Source: Sphingobacterium sp. UBA4616
Lineage (GTDB): Bacteria > Bacteroidota > Bacteroidia > Sphingobacteriales > Sphingobacteriaceae
DNA length: 64,000 nucleotides
Direction of reading: 5' to 3'
NCBI GenBank assembly: GCA_002386525.1
Contig: DGIS01000003.1
Location: 113,351 to 177,350 of the forward strand
Part shown: one piece after another, positions 43,355 through 51,826 of the stretch
How the letters are laid out: every line of letters begins with the position of its first letter
Numbering within the stretch: the first letter of the stretch is position 1
Program-made: the position numbers and the translations under genes
The notes under the pieces: model-generated
Database searches by the model: none
Seen by the model: only the letters and a program-made list of their open reading frames with translations
What the model was told of the DNA's origin: nothing

Positions 43355-44806
43355 CTATCCTACTGAACCTTCTAATGAAATTGCCAATAATTTCTGAGCC
43401 TCTACCGCAAACTCCATCGGCAACTGATTTAATACTTCCTTCGCATAACCATTGACAATTAGACCAACAGCTTTTTCTGAATCTATACCACGCTGATTCA
43501 AATAGAATACTTGGTCTTCACCAATTTTAGAAGTAGTCGCTTCATGCTCTAACTTAGCCGTCTTATTTCTATTTTCGATATAAGGGAACGTATGCGCTCC
43601 GCATTTATCACCAATCAATAAGGAATCACATTGTGTAAAATTACGCGAGTTGTCTGCATTCGGCCCGATCTTTACCAAACCTCTATAACTGTTGTGGCTC
43701 TTACCGGCAGAGATACCTTTAGAGACAATTTTAGATTTTGTGTTCTTACCCAAATGAATCATTTTCGTACCTGTATCGGCCACCTGATAATTGCGCGTCA
43801 TGGCCACAGAGTAAAATTCGCCAATCGAATTATTACCTTTTAAAATCACCCCCGGATATTTCCATGTAATTGCAGAACCAGTTTCCACCTGAGTCCAGGA
43901 AATTTTACTGTTGTCCCCTTTACAGATTCCACGTTTAGTCACAAAATTATAAATCCCGCCTTTTCCATCTTTATCACCAGGATACCAGTTCTGTACTGTT
44001 GAATATTTAATCTCGGCATCGCGTTCTGCAATCAGTTCAACGACCGCAGCATGCAGTTGATTTTCATCACGCATAGGCGCTGTACACCCCTCCAAATAAG
44101 ACACATAAGCTCCTTCATCTGCAACGATCAACGTACGCTCAAATTGTCCCGTATTTTGTGCATTGATACGGAAATAGGTCGATAATTCCATCGGACATCT
44201 CACTCCTTTTGGGACATAAACAAATGAACCATCGGAGAAAACAGCAGAATTCAAGGCCGCATAGATATTATCGGTCTGCGGGACAACTGTGCCTAAATAT
44301 TTTTTCACCAACTCTGGATGCTCTTGCACAGCTTCACCAAACGAACAAAAGATGACCCCTTGTTCTTTTAACTTCTCACGAAATGTTGTTTTGACGGAAA
44401 CGGAGTCAAAGACAGCATCTACGGCAACAACACCAGCTAATATTTTCTGCTCGTCCAAAGGAATCCCTAATTTTTCAAAAGTAGCAATCAACTCAGGATC
44501 AACTTCATCTATTGAATTCAGCTGTGGTTTTGCTTTAGGAGCGGCGTAGTAAGAAATCTCTTGAAAATCAATTTCAGGAGCTTTAAAGTTCTGCCAAGTA
44601 GGCATTTTCAACGTCAAAAAATGACGGAAAGCTTTTAATCGCCACTCCAATAACCATTCAGGCTCATTCTTTTTTGCCGAAATAAAACGCACCGTATCCT
44701 CACTAAGGCCTTTGGCTGCAATTTCCATTTCGATATCTGTCGTGAACCCGTATTTATATTCTTCGAGCTCTAGCTCTTTTAACAAATCGTCGTCTTTAGT
44801 ACTCAT
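43355..44806 (-). CDS. sufB: Fe-S cluster assembly protein SufB
   Basis: 483-residue scaffold subunit. N-terminal [10 protein letters not shown]; the core motifs [52 protein letters not shown], and [17 protein letters not shown] are all present. Cys in VRCPM and [10 protein letters not shown] are candidate cluster/cysteine-transfer residues. First gene of sufBCD; its 5' leader contains a hairpin (44834-44851) and a -7 box at 44866. Confidence 0.97.
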   Translation of the reverse strand: MSTKDDDLLKELELEEYKYGFTTDIEMEIAAKGLSEDTVRFISAKKNEPEWLLEWRLKAFRHFLTLKMPTWQNFKAPEIDFQEISYYAAPKAKPQLNSIDEVDPELIATFEKLGIPLDEQKILAGVVAVDAVFDSVSVKTTFREKLKEQGVIFCSFGEAVQEHPELVKKYLGTVVPQTDNIYAALNSAVFSDGSFVYVPKGVRCPMELSTYFRINAQNTGQFERTLIVADEGAYVSYLEGCTAPMRDENQLHAAVVELIAERDAEIKYSTVQNWYPGDKDGKGGIYNFVTKRGICKGDNSKISWTQVETGSAITWKYPGVILKGNNSIGEFYSVAMTRNYQVADTGTKMIHLGKNTKSKIVSKGISAGKSHNSYRGLVKIGPNADNSRNFTQCDSLLIGDKCGAHTFPYIENRNKTAKLEHEATTSKIGEDQVFYLNQRGIDSEKAVGLIVNGYAKEVLNQLPMEFAVEAQKLLAISLEGSVG

Positions 44807-44833
44807 ATTGCGCTCTCACGGTTTAACTAATTT

Positions 44834-44851
44834 GGGAGGGCTTCACCTCCC
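44834..44851 (-). promoter_or_regulatory. Hairpin in the sufB 5' leader
   Basis: GGGAGG/CCTCCC 6-bp stem with a 6-nt loop, 27 nt upstream of the sufB start and downstream of its -7 box. The minus-strand copy contains GGGGAGGTGAAG, resembling a Shine-Dalgarno sequence, but too far from the start to act as one. It could be a leader structure controlling translation or decay. Confidence 0.4.
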
Positions 44852-44865
44852 CACCTATCGAACTG

Positions 44866-44873
44866 CAAAGTTA
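44866..44873 (-). promoter_or_regulatory. -7 box of sufBCD
   Basis: TAACTTTG on the minus strand, with CTG instead of TTG at the -33 distance (20 bp). No IscR-like site could be recognised. Confidence 0.45.
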
Positions 44874-45091
44874 CAATTTCAAAGCCAATAAAACAGCATT
44901 TTATACGGCTATACGCTGGTATTTTTAATAAAAAATGATATTTGTCACTCTATTTAATTAAAATGAACACATTTCAAACGATTATGACAGTCAAATGATT
45001 TTTCATCAATTAAAGCTATAAATACACATCAATGATATAGCTAAAATCTATTAATCGTCAATAATTTCGTATATTTTTAAATTTCCAAATT

Positions 45092-45099
45092 TAATTTTG
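45092..45099 (+). promoter_or_regulatory. -7 box of the Lrp-type gene with AT dyad
   Basis: TAATTTTG, perfect match, about 38 bp before the ATG at 45138. It adjoins the palindrome AAATTTCCAAATTT (about 45079-45092), which may be an autoregulatory site as in many Lrp/AsnC genes. The rest of the 330-bp suf/lrp spacer is AT-rich without further signal. Confidence 0.4.
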
Positions 45100-45137
45100 T
45101 ATATTTACAAATAGTATTGATTATTAAGACTTAAGAT

Positions 45138-45608
45138 ATGCCCTTTGCACCGGACAAAACAGATTTAAAAATTCTTAAACTATTACAAGAGAATGGTCGT
45201 ATAACTAATTTGCAGCTCGCTTCCAGCATTGGACTTTCTCCCGCTCCAACATTAGAACGTGTGCGAAAGCTGGAAAATTCAGGCTTCATCAAAAGTTATC
45301 ATGCATTTGTAGACGAAGAGAAGCTAGGTCTTGGAATCAAATCGTTCATCCAAATTTCACTCGACTTCCATACGCACAATGCGATACCGGAATTTGTTGC
45401 CGCAGTAAAAATGATACCTGAAGTAACCGAGTGCCACCACGTTACAGGAAATTGCGATTTCATTCTCAAAGTTTACGTGAAAGATATCAAAGCTTACGAA
45501 GGTGTTATTATGGAAAAAATATCCAAAATACCTTTTGTAAAGACATTCCAAACCATGATGATTATGTCTACAAGCAAAAAAGAGCCTATTATTCCTTTGG
45601 AATATTAA
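45138..45608 (+). CDS. Lrp/AsnC-family transcriptional regulator
   Basis: 156 residues. N-terminal HTH (DLKILKLLQENGRITNLQLASSIGLSPAPTLERVRKLENSGFIKSYHAFVD) with the recognition helix LSPAPTLERVRKLE, and a C-terminal RAM ligand-binding domain (VTECHHVTGNCDFILKVYVKDIKAYEGVI). Ligand is probably an amino acid, but it cannot be named. Divergent from sufBCD across a 331-bp AT-rich spacer, so it may control that operon as well as itself; this is inference. Confidence 0.92.
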   Translation: MPFAPDKTDLKILKLLQENGRITNLQLASSIGLSPAPTLERVRKLENSGFIKSYHAFVDEEKLGLGIKSFIQISLDFHTHNAIPEFVAAVKMIPEVTECHHVTGNCDFILKVYVKDIKAYEGVIMEKISKIPFVKTFQTMMIMSTSKKEPIIPLEY

Positions 45609-45696
45609 GTGGTATATGAATTATTAGGCAAATACACCTAGTCTCTATCAAAAACATCTTTACCGGCAGCTTACCTTTAGAGAACATTTACTCTTT

Positions 45697-45710
45697 CCGG
45701 CGAACGCCGG
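45697..45710. other. GC-rich palindrome after the Lrp gene
   Basis: CCGGCG AA CGCCGG, perfect 6-bp arms with a 2-nt centre, in an otherwise AT-rich 130-bp gap between converging genes. No T-run follows, so a terminator is not clear. Confidence 0.35.
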
Positions 45711-45738
45711 CGATGGTATAATAAACTTCTCGCAAAAT

Positions 45739-46413
45739 TTAAACCAGGCGCCAATCAATTGGAGTTTTACCCTGCGCAACCAAGTATTGGTTTGCTTTTG
45801 AAAAGTGTTTGCTGCCAAAAAAACCGCGATAAACAGATAAGGGTGAGGGGTGTACCGCCGTTAGGATAAGGTGTTTTTTCGCATCAATAAGCACATTTTT
45901 CTTTTGGGCATAACTTCCCCATAATAGAAATACTACGTGATCGCAATGCTCCGAAATGGCGTGAATAATGCTGTCTGTAAAAATCTCCCAACCTTTCTTT
46001 TGATGGGATGCTGCGCGATGTGCTTCTACGGTCAATGTCGCATTCAATAGCAGCACTCCTTGTTTGGCCCAAGAAGTCAAATTGCCAGATTGTGGCTCAA
46101 CAAAACCAGGTATGTCATCTTGCAATTCCTTGAAAATATTTTTTAAGGACGGCGGCACCGCAATTCCTTCCGGAACAGAAAAAGATAGACCATGCGCCTG
46201 TCCGTCATTATGGTAAGGATCCTGTCCTAAAATGACAACTTTCACTTGATCCAGTGGTGTGAGTTTAAAAGCATTCATGACAAGACCTGCCGGTGGAAAC
46301 ACTTTCTTTTGTCGACGCTCCCCTTGTACAAAAGTAGACAACTGTTTCATATAGGGTTGGGCGAACAACGGCTTTAACACAGGCGCCCAAGAATCATCAT
46401 ATTGCTTTTCCAT
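45739..46413 (-). CDS. ung: Uracil-DNA glycosylase, family 1
   Basis: Removes uracil from DNA to start base-excision repair. 224 residues, normal length. Catalytic motif [18 protein letters not shown] (water-activating Asp), [29 protein letters not shown], and the [18 protein letters not shown] minor-groove loop are intact. The ATG at 46413 sits 4 nt behind a -7 box with a well-placed TTG, so the transcript is likely leaderless. Confidence 0.96.
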   Translation of the reverse strand: MEKQYDDSWAPVLKPLFAQPYMKQLSTFVQGERRQKKVFPPAGLVMNAFKLTPLDQVKVVILGQDPYHNDGQAHGLSFSVPEGIAVPPSLKNIFKELQDDIPGFVEPQSGNLTSWAKQGVLLLNATLTVEAHRAASHQKKGWEIFTDSIIHAISEHCDHVVFLLWGSYAQKKNVLIDAKKHLILTAVHPSPLSVYRGFFGSKHFSKANQYLVAQGKTPIDWRLV

Positions 46414-46417
46414 AATT

Positions 46418-46448
46418 CAAACATAGATAAAGTTCAATACAAAGGCAA
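46418..46448 (-). promoter_or_regulatory. Promoter of ung, likely leaderless
   Basis: Minus strand TTG (46448-46446), 20 bp, TATGTTTG (46425-46418), then AATT and the ATG of ung. With the usual 5-7 nt from the box to the start site, transcription begins at the start codon. Confidence 0.6.
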
Positions 46449-46549
46449 ATTTATCCGCCCCCCTCCTTTCTCTTTCGATATGCGAAACTAGTTTAAGGGC
46501 CGCTGACTTCTATAAAAATACATTTTTACAAAATAACCACCTGAACAAG

Positions 46550-46580
46550 TTGCTTAAACGGTGAAATTAACGGATATTTG
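46550..46580 (+). promoter_or_regulatory. Promoter of the 46620 gene
   Basis: TTG 46550-46552, 20 bp, GATATTTG at 46573-46580 (first base off consensus). Leader of about 33 nt. Confidence 0.4.
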
Positions 46581-46619
46581 CAAGATTAAATTGAATAAAA
46601 ATATTTTAAACAAAGATTT

Positions 46620-47159
46620 ATGTCAAATCTCGTTAGAATCATTATTTGCAGTGCATTGCTTATCGGAACAGTTGCCTTATTCTGGACTGGGAACTGGGGC
46701 TGGGGAATATTAGGTATTTTCGTCACGATTTTAGGCTTCGTTACTGTATTTTTCCATGAATATATGCTGATTGCGCAATGGCATATGCGTAAACAAAATA
46801 TGGTCGCAGCAGAAAAATGGCTAGGAAAAATCACCAACTACGAAAAGCAATTGATTCCACAACAGCACGGTTACTACAATATGCTGATTGGGCTGATCGA
46901 ATCACAACGTGCACCCATGCAATCTGAAAAATATTTTAAGAAAGCATTGGCTCTGGGTTTACATATGGACCATAATATTGCTTTAGCAAAATTAAGCCTA
47001 GCCGGGGTAGCAATGGCAAAACGCAATAAGCGTGAAGCAGAAAAACTTCTTCAAGAAGCGAAAAAAGCAGATAAAAACAAATTATTGGCGGACCAGATCA
47101 AAATGATGAAAGATCAGATGGGCATGATGGACAGGCAGCAGATCCGATATAATCGATAA
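46620..47159 (+). CDS. Membrane protein with TPR-like tail
   Basis: 179 residues. Two adjoining transmembrane helices at the N-terminus (IIICSALLIGTVALFWTG and WGILGIFVTILGFVTVFFHEYML), then a cytoplasmic helical region with repeat-like spacing (AAEKWLGKITNYEKQ, EKYFKKALALGLHMDHNIALAKLSLAGVAMAKRNKREAEKLLQEAKK) resembling TPR units. I do not recognise a named family. Monocistronic with its own promoter and terminator. Confidence 0.75.
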   Translation: MSNLVRIIICSALLIGTVALFWTGNWGWGILGIFVTILGFVTVFFHEYMLIAQWHMRKQNMVAAEKWLGKITNYEKQLIPQQHGYYNMLIGLIESQRAPMQSEKYFKKALALGLHMDHNIALAKLSLAGVAMAKRNKREAEKLLQEAKKADKNKLLADQIKMMKDQMGMMDRQQIRYNR

Positions 47160-47171
47160 TATTGACCAAAT

Positions 47172-47208
47172 AAAAAAGCTTCAAAGTTATAACTTCGAAG
47201 CTTTTTTT
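47172..47208 (+). terminator. Terminator of the 46620 gene
   Basis: 11-bp stem AAAAAAGCTTC/GAAGCTTTTTT with an inner AAGTT/AACTT extension, T-run in the right arm. Confidence 0.8.
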
Positions 47209-47227
47209 TAAACGATACCTCAATCAA

Positions 47228-47692
47228 CTAATTCTTTAATGGAATAGGAACATCCAAAAACTCGCCTTCTTCTGTACTGCTCTCTAACACCAGCTTGATC
47301 ATAAGCGGCTTATCCGTTTTCTTCCAATCCTTAACAACCACCTGTATATCCACAGGCTTATCTTCTTCTAATAAATAATGCAGATAATTCTGTCTATCCT
47401 CGAACTTAACTAAAACATTGCCCATTTGGATCCTTGAAAAAAAATGGGACTGTTTTTTCTGATCCAACACTTGCGTGGAAAAGGTATTCATTTTATATTC
47501 CCTCGGATCAGTACTGTACGATATAGCAAATAGATTAACCACCAATTCTTTCTTAGATTCATCTACATAATACCCCTTGACATCAAACTGAATATCGTCA
47601 ACAACCAGCAACGAATCTGCAGACTGCGCATGTACTATTGTGCCACCAAGGAAAAGTATGAAGATGGACATATATCGAACAAAAACATTCAT
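47228..47692 (-). CDS. Hypothetical exported protein
   Basis: 154 residues from ATG 47692 (MNVFVRYMSIFILFLGGTIVHAQ signal peptide); an in-frame start 24 bp upstream would put extra residues before the signal and is less likely. The mature part, SADSLLVVDDIQFDVKGYYVDESKKELVVNLFAI..., is beta-rich and about 130 residues long. No family recognised. It lies 66 bp downstream of the DUF4293 gene, separated by a hairpin terminator. Confidence 0.7.
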   Translation of the reverse strand: MNVFVRYMSIFILFLGGTIVHAQSADSLLVVDDIQFDVKGYYVDESKKELVVNLFAISYSTDPREYKMNTFSTQVLDQKKQSHFFSRIQMGNVLVKFEDRQNYLHYLLEEDKPVDIQVVVKDWKKTDKPLMIKLVLESSTEEGEFLDVPIPLKN

Positions 47693-47704
47693 ATCATATA
47701 TACT

Positions 47705-47731
47705 TAAAAAAGCCACGAAAACCGTAGCTTT
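47705..47731 (-). terminator. Terminator of the DUF4293 gene
   Basis: Nine-bp stem with one C/A mismatch (47709-47717 with 47723-47731), followed on the minus strand by TTTTTAAG. Confidence 0.6.
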
Positions 47732-47758
47732 GACAATTATTGTATTATTATTTTAAAA

Positions 47759-48241
47759 TTATGCCCGTAAGCGATCCGCAGATCGGATTAACTTTTCATC
47801 TTTTCGCACGCCTCCCATGGCTAAAGCACAGAAAATAATCGAAATTGGCAATAAAAAGAATCCTACTCCGATATTTCCAGCACCCAAAAATTGGCTTACT
47901 GTAGCTAAATGGGTACTTGCAGATGAATATAACCATATTGCAAATAATATAATCGCCACGATCTCTACCCAGATAAGCAAAAGTTGAACTTTACGTTTTT
48001 TAAACTTAAATATCGTAAATATCGGAAGCCCTCCTAATAAAACGGTTGCTACAGTCTGAAGGATATACCCAAATCCCCCTTCATGTACAGACTGGCCTGC
48101 AGCCACACCATACACGCCAGTTACTTTTACATTTTTCCCTAACCCCACTAAATCGCTATAATTAACATAGGGAAATAGAAACAAGCCAAATATGACTAAT
48201 CCTGCTATCAGCAAATAAACAGTTTGGATACGTTGAATCAT
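47759..48241 (-). CDS. DUF4293 membrane protein
   Basis: 160 residues, four transmembrane helices: MIQRIQTVYLLIAGLVIFGLFLFPY, the VATVLLGGLPIFTIF segment, LLLIWVEIVAIILFAIWLY, and FFLLPISIIFCALAMGGVRKDEKLIRSADRLR. The MIQRIQTVYLL start and the DEKLIRSADRLR end are the hallmarks of DUF4293, a family I know only from Bacteroidota. Function unknown. Preceded by the conserved 34-bp promoter box. Confidence 0.9.
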   Translation of the reverse strand: MIQRIQTVYLLIAGLVIFGLFLFPYVNYSDLVGLGKNVKVTGVYGVAAGQSVHEGGFGYILQTVATVLLGGLPIFTIFKFKKRKVQLLLIWVEIVAIILFAIWLYSSASTHLATVSQFLGAGNIGVGFFLLPISIIFCALAMGGVRKDEKLIRSADRLRA

Positions 48242-48262
48242 AGTTTAATTTTTGTACAGCAA

Positions 48263-48296
48263 CAAACTTAGATAAATTGATCTTTATATGCAATAT
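48263..48296 (-). promoter_or_regulatory. Conserved 34-bp promoter box, copy 2 (DUF4293 gene)
   Basis: Minus strand TTG (48293-48291), 20 bp, TAAGTTTG (48270-48263). Differs from the fcl copy at two of 34 positions, both in the middle (GATCAA in place of AAGCAA). The start codon follows about 16 nt after the predicted start site. Confidence 0.7.
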
Positions 48297-48410
48297 AATT
48301 GCTTCCGAAAAAACAATCAACTTTATAGCTCTTTAAATAGAAAAACAATCAAACCAACATTTTGTTGCAATTTTTTACCGGATACCAAAGAGCATCTTTT
48401 TAGAAAGCTT

Positions 48411-48418
48411 TATCTTTG
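48411..48418 (+). promoter_or_regulatory. -7 box of the NeuD-like gene
   Basis: TATCTTTG, perfect match, ending 11 nt before the ATG, so the leader would be about 5 nt. No TTG at -33. Confidence 0.45.
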
Positions 48419-48429
48419 CGAAAAAAAAC

Positions 48430-48951
48430 ATGTTATATATATACGGTGCAACTGCCCACGCAAAAACTGCAGTCGATGTAGCAGAAGACCTCTCGATTGA
48501 TATTGGTGGCCTTATCGACAAATCGCTGCTCATTGAAGATGTATTCGATTATGAGGTTCAACTTCATCATCAAGTTAAAGAAACGGAAGAAGAGTTCTTT
48601 ATTGCAGTCAAAAATCCGGGTCTTCGCCAACGGATTGTATCGGAAAATGCTGGATGGAACTACAAGACGCTCATCCATCCGAAAGCTTTCGTATCGAAGA
48701 GGGCAGAAATTGGAGAAGGTACCATTATCCTTCCTGGCGCTTCTGTCGCCCCTGATGTGCAGATAGGCGACCACTGCGTTATCTCGGGCTCTGCTGTTAT
48801 CGAATGTAATACCATTATTGAAGATTTCGTTAATATCGGACCAAATGTTTCAATTGGATCAAATGTTCTTGTAGGACGGGGTTCCGAAATTAAAGCAAAT
48901 ACACGTATTGAAGATGAAGAAACTATTCCTAAAGAGAGTATTATTGCTTAA
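48430..48951 (+). CDS. NeuD/PglD-like sugar O/N-acyltransferase
   Basis: 173 residues. N-terminal nucleotide-binding-like start MLYIYGATAHAKTAVDVAED, then a left-handed beta-helix of hexapeptide repeats (AEIGEGTIILPGASVAPDVQIGDHCVISGSAVIECNTIIEDFVNIGPNVSIGSNVLVGRGSEIKA). The catalytic-type His is in GDHC. Slightly shorter than the usual 200 residues. Uses acetyl-CoA to modify a sugar or nucleotide sugar; substrate unknown. It ends one base before the converging ABC-exporter gene. Confidence 0.85.
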   Translation: MLYIYGATAHAKTAVDVAEDLSIDIGGLIDKSLLIEDVFDYEVQLHHQVKETEEEFFIAVKNPGLRQRIVSENAGWNYKTLIHPKAFVSKRAEIGEGTIILPGASVAPDVQIGDHCVISGSAVIECNTIIEDFVNIGPNVSIGSNVLVGRGSEIKANTRIEDEETIPKESIIA

Positions 48952-50715
48952 TTAAATTCCTGCGGAATGAAATTGCAAGTCGTATAGTTTCTTATAGTAA
49001 CCATCAAAAGATAACAATTCCTGATGTGTTCCGATTTCTTTTATTTCGCCTTTATCCAACACAATAATCTTGTCCGCCTTCTGAATGGTGGACAAGCGGT
49101 GAGCAATGACAATTGATGTTCTTCCCTTCATTAAATTGTCAATTGCATGCTGGATTAGCTCTTCCGTTTCGGTATCCACCGAAGAGGTCGCTTCATCTAA
49201 GATAAGAATCCGGGGATCGTGCACCAGCGCCCGTATAAAAGAAATCAACTGTGCCTGTCCAGCAGACAAAGTTGCACCCCGTTCTTTCACATCATAATCA
49301 TAGCCCCCGGGCAGCCGCATAATAAAATTATGCGCTCCTACTTCCTTCGCGGCTGCGATTACCTGCTCCCTAGAAATCGTTGGATCACCGAGCGTAATAT
49401 TGTTGAGAACACTATCCGAAAAAAGGAATACATCCTGCAATACCGTTGCTATTGTATTTCTCAAATAATCAAGGTCATAATCGCGGATATTACGGCCGTC
49501 CAACAGAATTTCACCTTTATTAATTTCATAAAACCGGCTCAAAATGTTGATCGTCGAAGACTTTCCGGCACCAGTAGCTCCCACTAAAGCCAAAGTCTCC
49601 CCTGGATTGACATTGAAGTTCACATCTTTCAGCACCCAGTTTTCTTCATTATAGGCAAACCAAACGTGCTTAAAAACAATTTCCCCGTTGATATGACGGG
49701 GTTTCAAGGTTCCTAAATTTGGTGTCTTTTCGTCAGTGTCCAGGACTTCAAAGATGCGTTCAGCACTCACCATCCCCATTTGAAGGGTATTAAACTTATC
49801 TATAAGCTCCCGAATGGGTCTAAAGATCATATTGATATACATGATAAAAGCGACCACGACACCAGGAGAGATCACATCCCCCATAATCTGCTTGGAACCG
49901 AACCAGACCAATAACCCCAAGGCAATTGCCATGATAATTTCCAAAACAGGAAAAAAGATGGAGAAGTACCAATTCGTCCGGATATGTGCATTTCGATGTT
50001 GTGCATTAATCTCCTTAAACTTATCCATTTCTTGCTTTTCGCGCGCAAAATACTGGATAATACCGACTCCCGTAATGTGTTCTTGTAGAAAAGTATTTAA
50101 GTTGGAAACCCATTTTCTCACATCAATAAAAGCAGACTTCATTGCCTCTTTAAACACATAAGTCGCGCCCACCATCAAAGGCATTGGAATTAAAACAATC
50201 AATGTCAGTTTCCAGTCGGAGTAAAACATGACAACCAGAATAACAACCAGCTGCAATAAATCACCAATAATCTGGATCAACCCTTCAGAAAAAATATTTG
50301 AAAGGGTTTCCAGATCAGAGATGGTACGTGTAATCAATTTTCCCAATGCCGTACGATCAAAATATTTCAGCCTGAGTTGTACGATGTGATTAAATACCTG
50401 AATTCGAATATCGCGAATTACGGACTGCCCAAGGGTATTCGTCATTAGGGTATGATAATAACGGATCAAAGTCTGTAGGATGACCAGGGCCAACATCGCT
50501 ATCAACATAAAAGATAATCCGCTTGTATCGAAGTTTAAGATATAGTTATCCAGTGTGTGCTGAATTAGCATGGGCAAAGCGGGCGCCACAGCGGCTAACA
50601 ATATCGTTAGAACGACCGATATCCAAAATGTGACATGATACGGCCGCATATAGCGACTCATGCGCTTTACCAAATTGATATCGTAGGTTTTACCAGTTAT
50701 TTTATCTTGACTCAC
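48952..50715 (-). CDS. ABC exporter, fused permease-ATPase (MsbA-like)
   Basis: 587 residues: six transmembrane helices (to about 320), then an ABC domain with Walker A GATGAGKS, Q-loop ATVLQDVFLFSDSVLNNI, signature LSAGQAQLISFIRAL and Walker B ILILDEATSSVD. Note LSAGQ in place of LSGGQ, which is common in this subgroup. Likely a multidrug or lipid exporter acting as a homodimer. 24 bp after truA on the same strand. Confidence 0.92.
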   Translation of the reverse strand: MSQDKITGKTYDINLVKRMSRYMRPYHVTFWISVVLTILLAAVAPALPMLIQHTLDNYILNFDTSGLSFMLIAMLALVILQTLIRYYHTLMTNTLGQSVIRDIRIQVFNHIVQLRLKYFDRTALGKLITRTISDLETLSNIFSEGLIQIIGDLLQLVVILVVMFYSDWKLTLIVLIPMPLMVGATYVFKEAMKSAFIDVRKWVSNLNTFLQEHITGVGIIQYFAREKQEMDKFKEINAQHRNAHIRTNWYFSIFFPVLEIIMAIALGLLVWFGSKQIMGDVISPGVVVAFIMYINMIFRPIRELIDKFNTLQMGMVSAERIFEVLDTDEKTPNLGTLKPRHINGEIVFKHVWFAYNEENWVLKDVNFNVNPGETLALVGATGAGKSSTINILSRFYEINKGEILLDGRNIRDYDLDYLRNTIATVLQDVFLFSDSVLNNITLGDPTISREQVIAAAKEVGAHNFIMRLPGGYDYDVKERGATLSAGQAQLISFIRALVHDPRILILDEATSSVDTETEELIQHAIDNLMKGRTSIVIAHRLSTIQKADKIIVLDKGEIKEIGTHQELLSFDGYYKKLYDLQFHSAGI

Positions 50716-50739
50716 GTTAAATTCTATATCTATTAAATA

Positions 50740-51495
50740 CTATAAATAAGGATATGCTACTTCTGTTAAATACAAGCCATGTGCCGGCACGGAAACGCCA
50801 GCTTTCCCTCGGTTCTTGCTATGAATTACCTCCTGCATAAACGAAATTGGCTTGCCTTTTATTCCAATTTCCAACGATGTGCCCACAATAGCACGTACCA
50901 TATTACGCAAAAAACGATCTGCTGCAATGTGAAAAACCAATTGTTGCTCACTATGCCATACCCACTCTGCTCTACGAATATCGCAAATATTTGTAAACAC
51001 CTGCGTATGAGACTTACTAAAGCATTCGAAATCTTGCTTACCCAGTAAGAATTGTGCCGCTTCATTCATCTTTTCTACATCCGGGCGATCGCGCATAAAA
51101 CATGAATAGGGATATAGGAAAGGATCTTTATGAAAATGAAGATGGTACTCATATGATCTTTGTGTCGCATCAAAGCGTGCATGCGCTTCAGGCCCCACTT
51201 CAATCAAGCGCTTTACTGCCACATCAAAAGGCAATAAGGCGTTAAGTGAATGAATAAATCGATCTGCTTTTTGCAAAATGCCTACAGGAACAGCATCAAA
51301 ATGTGCATACAATTGTTTCGCATGAACACCGGTATCTGTGCGGCCAGCACCAGTTGTTTCGATGGGTTCCCGCAATAGGATTTCAAGCGCATTATTCAGT
51401 ACTTCTTGCACGGAAATTGCATTATTCTGAATCTGCCAACCATGATAAGCCTGCCCAAAATAGGCTATTTCTAAAAAAAAACGTCTTTTATCCAT
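50740..51495 (-). CDS. truA: tRNA pseudouridine(38-40) synthase TruA
   Basis: 251 residues from ATG 51495 (MDKRRFFLEIAYFGQAYHGWQIQ). An in-frame start 39 bp upstream lies beyond a -7 box at 51505 and is rejected. Catalytic Asp is in GAGRTDTGVHAKQLYAHFD; VAVKRLIEVGPEAHARFDATQRSYEYHL, the FLRNMVRAIVGTSLEIG and the VPAHGLYLTEV tail are intact. Modifies tRNA anticodon stem-loops. Probably co-transcribed with the ABC exporter gene. Confidence 0.95.
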   Translation of the reverse strand: MDKRRFFLEIAYFGQAYHGWQIQNNAISVQEVLNNALEILLREPIETTGAGRTDTGVHAKQLYAHFDAVPVGILQKADRFIHSLNALLPFDVAVKRLIEVGPEAHARFDATQRSYEYHLHFHKDPFLYPYSCFMRDRPDVEKMNEAAQFLLGKQDFECFSKSHTQVFTNICDIRRAEWVWHSEQQLVFHIAADRFLRNMVRAIVGTSLEIGIKGKPISFMQEVIHSKNRGKAGVSVPAHGLYLTEVAYPYL

Positions 51496-51504
51496 TATAT
51501 GTAA

Positions 51505-51512
51505 CAAAGGTA
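51505..51512 (-). promoter_or_regulatory. -7 box deciding the truA start
   Basis: TACCTTTG on the minus strand, ending 9 nt before the ATG at 51495. The upstream in-frame start at 51534 is thus outside the transcript; the leader would be only a few nucleotides. Confidence 0.45.
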
Positions 51513-51690
51513 CGTTTTTCCAAATGAGCATCATTTCTCCGTAGAACGAATTTGCTCATTTTACTCATTATTTAATTCTTACATGACAAAACTGTTTGTT
51601 TTGCACTTCCTTTTTACTCAAATTTGCCTGATGGGTAATTTGGTATTCAGCGGCACCAAAGCCACAGTAAACACCTACTATCTTCGCCAT
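51513..51690. other. Gene-free region upstream of truA
   Basis: AT-rich sequence with a 7-bp inverted repeat ATGAGCA/TGCTCAT about 22 bp apart near 51524-51559. No gene or RNA recognised; array C follows at 51694. Confidence 0.4.
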
Positions 51691-51693
51691 GCG

Positions 51694-51780
51694 ACCACGG
51701 TAAGTCCACCGTGAGTCCACGTTGAGTCCACCTTTTAAAGTACATTCAATGCGGGAGCACCATGGTCGCAATATGGTCGC
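51694..51780. repeat. 11-bp phased dyad array C (CCA/TGG)
   Basis: CCA at 51695, 51706, 51717 and 51728, exactly 11 bp apart, with units like ACGTTGAGTCC and ACCGTGAGTCC. Around a centre at 51735.5 the mirror positions read TAC (51741, decayed), CGG (51752), TGG (51763) and TGG (51774). The outermost units pair over seven bases, GCGACCA (51691-51697) with TGGTCGC (51774-51780), and TGGTCGC recurs 11 bp earlier. It lies between truA and the end of murF. Function unknown. Confidence 0.75.
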
Positions 51781-51826
51781 ACGCCAAACTTATCCCCTAG
51801 TTGTGCATAACACAAAGCTAAAAAGA

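Noticed and set aside
51568..51771. 67-codon minus-strand frame over array C
   Set aside because: It is explained by the repeat array; there is no start signal and the composition is biased.
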